Assembly (NCBI GenBank): GCA_016124735.1 | Contig: WGMZ01000014.1 | Coordinates: 1 to 51,770 of the forward strand | DNA from: Bacteroidota bacterium | GTDB taxonomy: Bacteria; Bacteroidota; Bacteroidia; UBA8524 | DNA: 51,770 nt | Reading direction: 5' to 3' | Shown: positions 1 through 7,395 of the stretch, one piece after another | Layout: each line of letters begins with the position of its first letter | How positions within the stretch are numbered: the stretch's first letter is position 1 | Position numbers and translations under genes: made by a program | The notes under the pieces: model-generated | The model's database searches: none | Told to the model about the DNA's origin: nothing | What the model saw: the letters and a program-made list of their open reading frames with translations, nothing else

Positions 1-45
1 AAAGCAAACCGTGTTGATTTGCAAGGAGAATCCTTGAGAAAATAA
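1..45 (+). CDS. istB: IstB-like IS21 helper ATPase, C-terminal tail (partial)
   Basis: Frame 1 from the first base reads KANRVDLQGESLRK and stops at TAA 43-45. This resembles the basic C-terminal tail of IS21-family IstB helper ATPases, which commonly end in an IeLkGeSmRk-type sequence. IstB assists the IstA transposase in target selection. Only 14 codons are inside the window, so the assignment leans on the tail motif and on the IS21-style terminal repeats that follow at 93-135. The remainder of the element, including istA, should lie to the left of the window. No catalytic motif is visible. Confidence 0.6.
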   Translation, partial: KANRVDLQGESLRK

Positions 46-139
46 ATCTAATTTTACACCCGCTCTTTAAAAAACGACTCCCATAAACCAGAGGGGTCAA
101 TTTGCCCGGAATAGGGGGTCAATATCGCCGGAATACACA
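1..139 (+). mobile_element. Right end of an IS21-family insertion sequence
   Basis: After the istB tail there are two tandem imperfect 21-bp repeats, 93-113 and 115-135, both of the form GGGGTCAAT-n5-CCGGAATA and spaced 22 bp apart. Multiple terminal repeats of this kind at the istB side are characteristic of IS21 elements, which end in CA. The most likely outer boundary is the CA at 138-139 (136-137 is possible). Sequence beyond it reads as the interior of a T9SS protein gene, so the element appears to have landed inside that gene. The target duplication cannot be checked because the left end is outside the window. Confidence 0.7.
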
Positions 140-908
140 ATGTGCCTATTGTGAGGTGATTTGTGACTCGTCTAAATATAAAATTGATGCCATTCCAATA
201 ACAATACTTCCTGATTCGATCGGTTCCTGTATCCCGAACTTGAACCTATGTATGCAAATAAAGGGTAAATACACTTCCATACGTTGGCAGGATGATTATA
301 AACAGAGTTGTAGGATGGCTACGCATTTTGGTCCGTACCAGGTTTATGTGAAAAACGGAGCATGTCTTGTAAAAGACTCCATTTTATTTTATAAATATCC
401 CTTCCCCGCTTTTCAGTTTATTCAATTGGATACTCCTTGTATTAGCAGAGACCAACCTGCTCACATATTGCTTTTCCATCAGCAACCTCTAATTGCAAGC
501 TGGAATGGAACAGAAGAGACAGATACGGTTGTATTAAATAACAAGCGGCAAAATCACGTGAGAATAAAAAGCATTTATGGCTGTATTGAAGAGCATTATT
601 TTACTCCTTTGGACTCCTGCAGCATTATGCCATATATCCCCAATGCATTTAGCCCGAATGGAGATGCACTGAACGATATCTTTTTCATTCAGGGAGAAGG
701 AATACAACGTGGAGAATATTGGATCTACAATCGTTGGGGCGAGCTGGTATTTCATTCGTTGATATCAGAACCTTGGGATGGAACACAAAACGGTTTACCA
801 GTGCCTGATGGTGTTTATCTGGTAAAAGTAAAATTGGAGTCCTATACCTATTCAGATGGAAGCCGGAATAGAAATGAAAATAAAAGTACCCTTCACTTAA
901 TGAGATGA
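102..908 (+). pseudogene. T9SS type B sorting-domain protein, 5'-truncated by IS21 insertion
   Basis: The C-terminal ~90 residues form a gliding-motility-associated (CHU_C, T9SS type B) sorting domain: YIPNAFSPNGDALNDIF, then YNRWGELVF, WDGTQNG and PDGVYLVKV. Such domains direct export through the type IX system and attachment or release at the cell surface. The upstream part is Cys-containing and adhesin-like, but no signal peptide is present. The only available start, TTG at 102, lies inside the IS21 terminal repeat, and native coding seems to begin near 140. I therefore read this as the 3' fragment of a larger secreted protein. It converges with and overlaps the broken SDR gene by 12 bases. 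Confidence 0.75.
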
Positions 909-1772
909 ATCATCCAGATATTTCTTTATTACCATTTCTGTTTGCTTCAACCCATTCGGATCTGCTTCCGTTTTAAATTGACAAAATTCCTCTGCCCAGG
1001 CAGAAGTTCTTTTTCGAATGGGTGGGTTTTCCGCTTCAATGACTTCCAAAATAACCTGTGCGACTTCAGCCGGTGTTTGATAAGAAGAGGTGTCGCCGCT
1101 GGCGGCTCTTCGTTGCATTCCCGAGAGGTATTTCTGCAGGATAGGTAAATATTCGTCCTGCACTGGCCCATCAGCGCCCATGGATTTTTGTGTCGCAGAC
1201 TGAATAAACGCGGTGCGTATTCCTCCCGGCTCAATCGCTGTGAATTGAATGCCAAATGGCCGGGTTAAATAAGTGGCCAGTGCCTCTGTGTATCCTTCAA
1301 CCGCAAATTTGGCGGCGCAATACAGTTCGTTGAATGGTTATCCAACCAGGCCTCCTACGGATGAAATATTGATAATTCTTCCGCTTTTTTGTGACCTCAT
1401 TTGCGGCAGCACGGCTTTGGTGCAGCGAACCACACTCATCAGATTCGTATCCATTACCCATTGGATTTCTTCGTCGCTTGCCTGCTCGGTGGTCTTGGCA
1501 AACCCAGCTCCGGCATTGTTGATCAGGATATCAATCTTTTGCTCAAGGTCTAATACATTTTGAATGGCATTTTCAATCGAATCAACATTGCACACATCGA
1601 GTTCGATGATTGAAAGTTCCAGCTTTCTTTTGTGAGCTTCTTTCTGAAGGGTACCTTTTTTGGACAGGTTACGCATGCTGGCATAAACACTGTAGCCTTT
1701 TTCAGCTAAGAGAAGGGCTGTTTCAAAACCGACGCCTGTTGATGTTCCGGTGATCAATACTGATTTTTTCAT
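897..1772 (-). pseudogene. Short-chain dehydrogenase/reductase with premature in-frame stop
   Basis: Reading from ATG at 1772, the N-terminal half has the classical SDR features: the cofactor motif TGTSTGVGFETA, the LDV acidic loop, NNAG, and the NISS catalytic serine strand. A TAA at 1340-1338 stops this at 144 residues. Translation continues in the same frame without another stop until 897-899, giving PFNELYCAAKFAVEG, which carries the YxxxK catalytic pair, followed by PGGIRTAF. The intact protein would be about 290 residues, normal for a classical SDR. One C-to-T change (CAA to TAA) explains the break. Because the Tyr/Lys pair is downstream of the stop, the short product should be inactive. 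A sequencing error is possible. Confidence 0.85.
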
Positions 1773-2044
1773 AGTGAAAAATTAAAAGGTCGAGATCAGA
1801 AGTTAGACAAGAATAATAAGTTCCGGGCGTCTAAAGAGCGGATTTTTGAGAGTATTCATGCTGTACTCTGCTGGAATTGTGGTGTGTTCTTCTTCATGGG
1901 TCCCGCGAGCATGATAAAATAGTCTGATAATAAAGCGCTTAGATACAAAGTTGCCGATTTAAAAAATATTTGAAACTTTTCTCGATTCCCTGTTTTATAA
2001 GTCATTGAAAAAGTTATTTTCGCGAATCAAAGAGGATTACCACT

Positions 2045-2266
2045 ATGTATTGGACACTAGAACTTGCTTCCTATTTGGATGATGCTCCATGGCCAGCTAC
2101 CAAAGACGAGTTGATCGATTATGGCATTCGCTCGGGTGCGCCCCTTGAAGTGATAGAAAACCTGCAAGAGTTGGAAGACGATGGCGAGCCCTTCGAGAGC
2201 ATCGAAGAAGTATGGCCGGATTATCCGACCGATGAAGACTATTTCTTCAATGAAGATGAGCTCTAA
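2045..2266 (+). CDS. DUF2795 domain small acidic protein
   Basis: A 73-residue, strongly acidic protein beginning MYWTLELASYLDDAPWPAT and continuing with KDELIDYGIRSGAP and an LEVIENLQELEDDGE core. This matches the DUF2795 family, short proteins that are very well conserved across Bacteroidota; no biochemical role is established. Start and length are typical for the family. It stands alone, with 272 bases to the broken SDR gene upstream and a strong rho-independent hairpin just past its stop. Identification rests on recognising the N-terminal sequence, and I am confident in the family but not in any function. Confidence 0.88.
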   Translation: MYWTLELASYLDDAPWPATKDELIDYGIRSGAPLEVIENLQELEDDGEPFESIEEVWPDYPTDEDYFFNEDEL

Positions 2267-2284
2267 GATTGGAAGACAGAAAAC

Positions 2285-3502
2285 TTAAAACAGACCCCGA
2301 TTGCTTGCTGTCGGGGTTTTTTTATGCACCCCTGTATCTCCAAAAAGACTGATTTGCACGGGAACTTCTCCGAGGCGCAAGTTTTGCAGGCGCTCGAGTG
2401 GGTTGTAAGGCCGGTCTTTGATGGTCACTGTATAGCGCAAAGCTGCTCCATTTCCCATTTGTCGCACCATGCCCATATCGAGTAATTCGGTAAAATCGCG
2501 CTGTATAGTTTTCCGGTTGCAACGGAATATCAAACTCAAATCTTTGGTGCTGGAGAAGTGGTTTTCAAAAATCAAATCGATAATCTTCTGCTGGCGCTCA
2601 TTCAGATGTGAAGTGTCGGGTTTTTGAATCCGAAGGCCCTGGTCAAAGAAGAAATTGACCATGTTCCGTTGACGGGGGGTATAATCTTCGTATTCAATCT
2701 GGTCCTGATAAATCTCGCGGAGCAGAAGATTGGCATCGGTGATAGCATTCCAATGAATATCCATGCCAAAGTTAATCAGATTGCTTAAATCGGATTTTAG
2801 CAAATCATTCACATCCTTGAATTTGAACTGGTCACAAGCTCTTTTGTACACTGCTTGTTTAGGTAAAATGGAAAGGTTTAACGCAAGCAGTCCGCAGGCA
2901 TCCATATGATGGCTGCGTAGGAACAGTAATTGGGTCAGTCTGGCGAAGACAGTATGACGTTTGAGAGAGGGTAAGCTTCCGAGGATGGCAAAATGGATAA
3001 ACCACGAGGCCAGAATAATTTCTTCTTTGGTAAAATCGTGAGATTCGGCAGATAATTCACGCATCCAGTCGCGCAGAGGCGCCTCCAGATTTCTTGAAAA
3101 TTCCTGGGTCTCAAAGAAGCGCATAAGCTCTTCCTGTTCATCGAAATGCCGAAAGAGAAAATATGCCCGTTCCAAAGAGGCATAAAAACCATCCTGTACA
3201 GAGATGTGATCGAGGAAGAACTTGAGCTGGCCAATATCTCCGGCGTATTTATCTTCCAAACGCGATGCGTATGCAAAAAGCTCATCTGCATGCATGTTTC
3301 GGAAATTCTCCTGTTCCAGGCTCGTGTTTATGGCACAATCCAGAATCTGATGCCTGGATCGAACATCCTCCAGGTGTTTTCCTTCCAATCCAAAATGCTT
3401 TTGCTTTTGTGGAAGCGCGACGGACAAATTGGAAACTTTTTTCAAAAGTTCCTGATTCATCCCTGGATGATTCATCCATCGTTGAAAGACGTCGCGCAGC
3501 AT
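2285..3502 (-). CDS. Winged-helix (DeoR-like) protein with C-terminal clamp-like motif, function unknown
   Basis: About 405 residues from ATG 3502; a GTG at 3508 is possible, but the promoter-like element at 3513-3520 favours 3502. The first ~300 residues look all-helical and are not recognised. Residues ~305-370 form a helix-turn-helix (LNERQQKIIDLIF, then DLSLIFRCNRKTIQRDFTELLDMG and a basic wing), similar to DeoR or Fic-associated winged helices that bind DNA. Near the C-terminus is QISLF (residues ~383-387), which fits the QxxLF-type beta sliding-clamp-binding pentapeptide. The final residues are encoded by the terminator hairpin. A DnaA-box pair sits 68 bases upstream. No function is assigned. 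Confidence 0.75.
   Translation of the reverse strand: MLRDVFQRWMNHPGMNQELLKKVSNLSVALPQKQKHFGLEGKHLEDVRSRHQILDCAINTSLEQENFRNMHADELFAYASRLEDKYAGDIGQLKFFLDHISVQDGFYASLERAYFLFRHFDEQEELMRFFETQEFSRNLEAPLRDWMRELSAESHDFTKEEIILASWFIHFAILGSLPSLKRHTVFARLTQLLFLRSHHMDACGLLALNLSILPKQAVYKRACDQFKFKDVNDLLKSDLSNLINFGMDIHWNAITDANLLLREIYQDQIEYEDYTPRQRNMVNFFFDQGLRIQKPDTSHLNERQQKIIDLIFENHFSSTKDLSLIFRCNRKTIQRDFTELLDMGMVRQMGNGAALRYTVTIKDRPYNPLERLQNLRLGEVPVQISLFGDTGVHKKTPTASNRGLF
2294..2323. terminator. Bidirectional intrinsic terminator
   Basis: ACCCCGA (2294-2300) pairs with TCGGGGT (2311-2317) around a 10-base loop, followed by a run of T on the plus strand (2317-2323), with AAAA on the other side at 2287-2290. 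It serves the DUF2795 gene. It lies inside the last codons of the convergent minus-strand gene ending at 2285. Confidence 0.8.
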
Positions 3503-3512
3503 ATTCACTACA

Positions 3513-3520
3513 CAAATCTA
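3513..3520 (-). promoter_or_regulatory. -7 element (TAGATTTG) for the winged-helix gene
   Basis: The plus strand reads CAAATCTA, i.e. TAGATTTG on the minus strand, an exact match to the Bacteroidota -7 consensus TAnnTTTG. Transcription would start a few bases before ATG 3502. No well-spaced -33 TTG is visible. Confidence 0.45.
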
Positions 3521-3569
3521 AATGATTCAAGTCCCTATGAATAAAGGGCTGAACTGCCGCTTTGTGAGG

Positions 3570-3591
3570 TTATCCACATTCCTGTGGATTT
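3570..3591. promoter_or_regulatory. Inverted pair of DnaA-box-like 9-mers
   Basis: TTATCCACA (3570-3578) equals the canonical DnaA box. Facing it after four bases is TGTGGATTT (3583-3591), whose complement AAATCCACA matches 7 of 9 positions. The core ATCCACA-TTCC-TGTGGAT is a perfect inverted repeat, so it could also be an operator for another dimeric protein. No further boxes or unwinding region are seen nearby, so an origin is not claimed. Confidence 0.4.
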
Positions 3592-3711
3592 TGCAAGCTT
3601 CAGGTAAGTCTAATATTGGGAAGTGCCTCAATTGGCGCGCAGTATCCTAAATTAGACAGTGTAAAGATTCTGTAAATAAGTAGCTGGGACAAATTCCCTT
3701 TTTGAGCCGGT

Positions 3712-4911
3712 TTAGGCGTTGTCCAATGCATTTAATTCATACAAAGAGGCCACGGTTCGGGTAATTTTGTCCCGTAATTCCTCAATGTTTTGCTTTTTCT
3801 GCGCGGAAATGAAAACAACGGGGGTGTTTTCTCGCGACATCCAGCTCTTTTTTAGATGTTCGAGATTTTCTTCCACTGTCATCTCAGGCAATTCTTCTTC
3901 AAGGATGTCATCAATTCCTCTGGCCTGAGGATGATAAAGGTCTATTTTATTAAAGACCATAATGACTGGTTTGTGGTCGGCGTGAATATCCTTGAGTGTT
4001 TCATTGACAACCTGAATATGCTCCATGAAGTTGGGGTGAGAGATGTCTACAACATGCAGCAATAGATCAGCCTCTCTCACTTCATCGAGGGTGGATTTAA
4101 AGCACTCAATTAACTGGTGTGGTAATTTGCGAATAAATCCAACAGTGTCGGAGAGCAGGAAAGGAGTGTTTTCAAAAACTACCTTGCGAACGGTTGAATC
4201 CAGGGTTGCGAATAGTTTGTTTTCTGCCAGCACATCCGACTTACTCATCAAATTCATTATGGTCGACTTTCCTACATTGGTATATCCAACCAATGCCACC
4301 CGGACTTTATTATCCCGGTTACTGCGTCGCGTCAGATTTTGCTTGTCTATGGTATCCAGCCGTTTTTTAAGCAAACTTATTTTGTCGAGGATAATTCGTC
4401 GGTCGGTTTCAATCTGTGTTTCACCGGGCCCTTTCATCCCAATACCTCCCTGCTGTTTGCTTAAGTGTGTCCACATCCGGGTCAGTCTTGGAAGGAGGTA
4501 CTGCATTTGAGCGAGCTCGACCTGGGTTTTTGCCTGGGCCGACTTGGCTCTGGATGCAAAAATGTCAAGAATCAGATTGCTCCGATCGAGGATCTTTCCG
4601 TTTAAGGTTTTCTCAAGATTACGAATCTGGCTGGGAGAAAGCTCATCATCAAATATGACCATATTCGGCTCATGTTCCTCAACATAAAGCCGGATCTCTT
4701 CCAGTTTTCCCTCGCCAACAAAAGTTCTGGAGTGCGGATGGTCTAACTTTTGTGTAAATTTCCGCAGGGTTTTGGCTCCTGCTGTTTCGGTTAGAAATTC
4801 CAATTCATCCAGGTATTCGTCTATTTGTCCCTTCAGACCTGATTTGTAGTCGATACCAACCAAGACTGCAGTTTCCTGCTCCTTATGCGTGTCGTATATT
4901 TTACCTTTCAA
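3712..4911 (-). CDS. hflX: GTPase HflX
   Basis: HflX is a ribosome-associated GTPase that splits stalled or stress-inactivated 70S ribosomes. The N-terminal HflX domain contains HPHSRTFVGEGK and FDDELSPSQIRNLE, then the conserved linker GGIGMKGPGETQIETDRR. The G domain follows with GYTNVGKST (G1), DTVGFIRKLP (G3) and NKID (G4), and the C-terminal extension has FISAQKKQNIEELR. Start choice is uncertain. No ATG precedes the conserved ETAVLVGID segment; TTG 4911 gives 399 residues and TTG 4947 gives 411. The 5' end nearly touches or overlaps that of the divergent secreted-protein gene. Confidence 0.93.
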   Translation of the reverse strand: MKGKIYDTHKEQETAVLVGIDYKSGLKGQIDEYLDELEFLTETAGAKTLRKFTQKLDHPHSRTFVGEGKLEEIRLYVEEHEPNMVIFDDELSPSQIRNLEKTLNGKILDRSNLILDIFASRAKSAQAKTQVELAQMQYLLPRLTRMWTHLSKQQGGIGMKGPGETQIETDRRIILDKISLLKKRLDTIDKQNLTRRSNRDNKVRVALVGYTNVGKSTIMNLMSKSDVLAENKLFATLDSTVRKVVFENTPFLLSDTVGFIRKLPHQLIECFKSTLDEVREADLLLHVVDISHPNFMEHIQVVNETLKDIHADHKPVIMVFNKIDLYHPQARGIDDILEEELPEMTVEENLEHLKKSWMSRENTPVVFISAQKKQNIEELRDKITRTVASLYELNALDNA

Positions 4912-4918
4912 TAGATTG

Positions 4919-6406
4919 ATGCTGAACTGCAAAAATACATCCTTCAAAGCTGCCTTGCTAATACTCTTCCTTGGAATGATTCCCCAATGGACTGAAGCTC
5001 AGCAATTCGAATGGTCCAATTTGGAACGCTTTCGGAATAAGACGTCTTATAACCGAATTATTGGGGCCAATCAATACGGATACTATATGCTGCGAAGCGG
5101 CAATTTCGACATTCGGAGGCGGGTATATATCGAACGTTACCGGGAAACGCTTGGGAAGGATTTTACAAAAAAAATTCAACAAAAGAGGGGAGTTAATTTG
5201 GTCAATGCCTTTGTCAACGATCTCGGCATTAGCTTGTGGAGCAGCGCTTACAATGACCGCACAGGTAATATTGATTTGTATGTGGATCATCTGGATGAAG
5301 ACGCAGAGCCTGTTGGACAAAGGACAATAATTGCAAGCGCGAATCCCAGAAATTACAGCGATCAGGGCGACTTTGTAATTATCGGTAATAACTTCGGAAC
5401 ACATTATGTCGTGGTATTTACGGAATTGGCGCCTCAGGGGAAAAGCTACCTGAACGTCAGGGTGTATGATCAGCACCTTGAATTGCTCGCGAATAGAAAG
5501 GAAAAATTGGACTTTAATGAACTGGAGTTCGAAGTCAACCAAATTATAGTGGATACAGCGGGAAATGCTTTTGTTCTGATCAGCGGTATCAATCACGAGA
5601 TGGAGAAAAGAAGCCCTGAAAGGGTGGGTGTTCACTTGTTCGCGCTTTCGAATCGAAGTGATTGGTATGACTTCTATTTGAATACAAACACATATTTTCT
5701 GAATAGTCCCATCATGGAATTAGATGATGTAAATAAGCGGCTGATTGTTAGTGGGCTGTATTCTGAGAAGTCGCGTGAATTGAGCAAAGGAATACTTGAC
5801 TTTGCTATTGATCGAAGCACATTTCATCAGGAACATCATCGATTTATCCCTTTTGATAAGGAGCTTATTCAGGGTATTGCCGGGAAAAAGGCGGCTGAGG
5901 CAGGTGAGGAACTCGCAGAATTTGTGATCAGGTACATGGTTACCCGAAGTGATGGTGGGTTTATGGTTTTTGGAGAAGAGTTCTCGGTATCGCAGCAGTC
6001 GTATACATATTATGCCAATGGCATGGCCCAGGTGAGTACAAGAAGTGTCTATGTTTATGGAAAAATTTTCATGTTGGCCAACGACCGATCGGGCAATAAT
6101 CAGTGGTCAAAGATTATAAGCAAAACACAGAGTTCGGTGAATGATTTTGGCTACTATTCATCATTTGCTCTTTGTAAGAAGAAAGATCAGATTCACATTT
6201 TGTTCAACGATAAATTGAAGACAAATGGGGGGGTATTGAATTTTGTGCTTTATAACGACAATAGTCTGGATCATGGAATGTTGTTCGGTAACCAGGGATC
6301 TTTTATTTCCATCGTGCCGGGAGAGACGCGGCAATTGGATGCCAATACCCTATTGATTCCTACTTCAAAAGATCGCAAGTTTGCGTTGGTAAAAATCATT
6401 TTTTGA
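4919..6406 (+). CDS. Secreted protein of unknown function
   Basis: ATG 4919 is preferred over GTG 4889 because it directly starts a signal peptide: NCKNTSFKAALLILFLGMIP, with likely cleavage after TEAQ. The mature ~470 residues are rich in aromatic and beta-strand-like segments (YNRIIGANQYGYYMLRSG, SLWSSAYNDRTGNIDLYVD), suggesting a repeat or propeller-like beta structure, but no family is recognised and no T9SS tail is present. The stop overlaps the start of the next membrane-protein gene (TTGA), so the two are probably translated together as an envelope pair. The 5' end is almost back-to-back with hflX. Confidence 0.75.
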   Translation: MLNCKNTSFKAALLILFLGMIPQWTEAQQFEWSNLERFRNKTSYNRIIGANQYGYYMLRSGNFDIRRRVYIERYRETLGKDFTKKIQQKRGVNLVNAFVNDLGISLWSSAYNDRTGNIDLYVDHLDEDAEPVGQRTIIASANPRNYSDQGDFVIIGNNFGTHYVVVFTELAPQGKSYLNVRVYDQHLELLANRKEKLDFNELEFEVNQIIVDTAGNAFVLISGINHEMEKRSPERVGVHLFALSNRSDWYDFYLNTNTYFLNSPIMELDDVNKRLIVSGLYSEKSRELSKGILDFAIDRSTFHQEHHRFIPFDKELIQGIAGKKAAEAGEELAEFVIRYMVTRSDGGFMVFGEEFSVSQQSYTYYANGMAQVSTRSVYVYGKIFMLANDRSGNNQWSKIISKTQSSVNDFGYYSSFALCKKKDQIHILFNDKLKTNGGVLNFVLYNDNSLDHGMLFGNQGSFISIVPGETRQLDANTLLIPTSKDRKFALVKIIF

Positions 6407-7395
6407 TCCGCTTATTAAAAAATTATCAGTTCATCAGCCTCTTGCTGTCTGTGGCGACTCTGTTTGCCATCGGGACCTTCCTGTGGCTGCTACATGCGCC
6501 TGTAGAACCCGACAAAGGAGAAAGCCCGTTTTCTCTTTGGATGAATGAAGGTATACTGCAGCTATTTGGTCCCGATAGCTTTTCCGGCTTTGTAGTTTTG
6601 CTTGTACTGGTTATCATCCAAAGCATCTTATTTGGCGCCTTGGCAGAAAGAACTCAGCTGCTGTACAAAAATACCTGGTTGCCAATCCTGTTTTTTGGTT
6701 TGTTTAATCTGGTATTTCCGGAGCAATTGCGTTTCAATCCCGAATTATTGGCCAATGTATTTCTTGTTTTGGCCGTTGTTTCTATGTTTCAGGCACAAGG
6801 CAAAGAAAGGGCTTTGCCGGCACTCTTGAATTCGGGCATTTTATGTGGAGTTTCATTTCTTTTTGCGCCCAGTACGTTTCTGTTTATTCCCGTTTTCGTT
6901 ATTGGTATTGTGATGTTCAAGCAAGTCAGAGCCTTGGATATTTTCCAATACCTGTTTGGTTACTTTTTGGTTCTTTTCACCGGAGTAACTGTCACGTATT
7001 TGTTGGGTATGCAAGAAGTTCCTGCTGCGTATTTGAGGCTCCCATACTTGCACACAGGAACTTTTAAAATTTGGAAGAACCCCAATTTTGCCGGGATGAT
7101 GGCCTTGATGGCGCTCGTCCTGATTCCGACCCTTCTGCGCTTGCAGCAGAATTTTTATAAAAACACCATACGGGTTCGAAAACTGCAACAATTTATCCTA
7201 TTGTATTTCATTTTTTCCCTCGGATATGTCGTATTTGGAGCCCAACATATACAGACGGCGATAGGAATTACAGCCCTTCCTCTATCGGTTTACTTTACTT
7301 ATTACTTTTTGTCTGATAAACGGAAGTGGTTAAGAGAACTGGTATTTTTAGTCTTATTGATGCTGGTAATTCTGCAGCATTGGAAACCATTTTAA
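6403..7395 (+). CDS. Polytopic inner-membrane protein (possibly DUF6427)
   Basis: A 330-residue protein with about eight to ten hydrophobic segments, for example FISLLLSVATLFAIGTFLW, FVVLLVLVIIQSILFGAL, WLPILFFGLFNLVF and VFLVLAVVSMFQA. Size and layout resemble the DUF6427 membrane proteins of Bacteroidota, but this is a tentative match. It starts at TTG 6403 inside the stop codon of the preceding secreted-protein gene, indicating translational coupling. The 3' end overlaps polA by four bases in convergent orientation. No catalytic motif is seen, and the role is unknown. Confidence 0.7.
   Translation: MIRLLKNYQFISLLLSVATLFAIGTFLWLLHAPVEPDKGESPFSLWMNEGILQLFGPDSFSGFVVLLVLVIIQSILFGALAERTQLLYKNTWLPILFFGLFNLVFPEQLRFNPELLANVFLVLAVVSMFQAQGKERALPALLNSGILCGVSFLFAPSTFLFIPVFVIGIVMFKQVRALDIFQYLFGYFLVLFTGVTVTYLLGMQEVPAAYLRLPYLHTGTFKIWKNPNFAGMMALMALVLIPTLLRLQQNFYKNTIRVRKLQQFILLYFIFSLGYVVFGAQHIQTAIGITALPLSVYFTYYFLSDKRKWLRELVFLVLLMLVILQHWKPF

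Noticed and set aside
3570-3591. Chromosomal origin suggested by the DnaA-box pair
   Set aside because: Only two boxes, no AT-rich unwinding region or dnaA/dnaN nearby; reported only as a possible regulatory pair.
4958-5635. 225-codon minus-strand frame
   Set aside because: Antisense to the secreted-protein gene, which has a signal peptide and a coupled neighbour; no domain in the antisense product.
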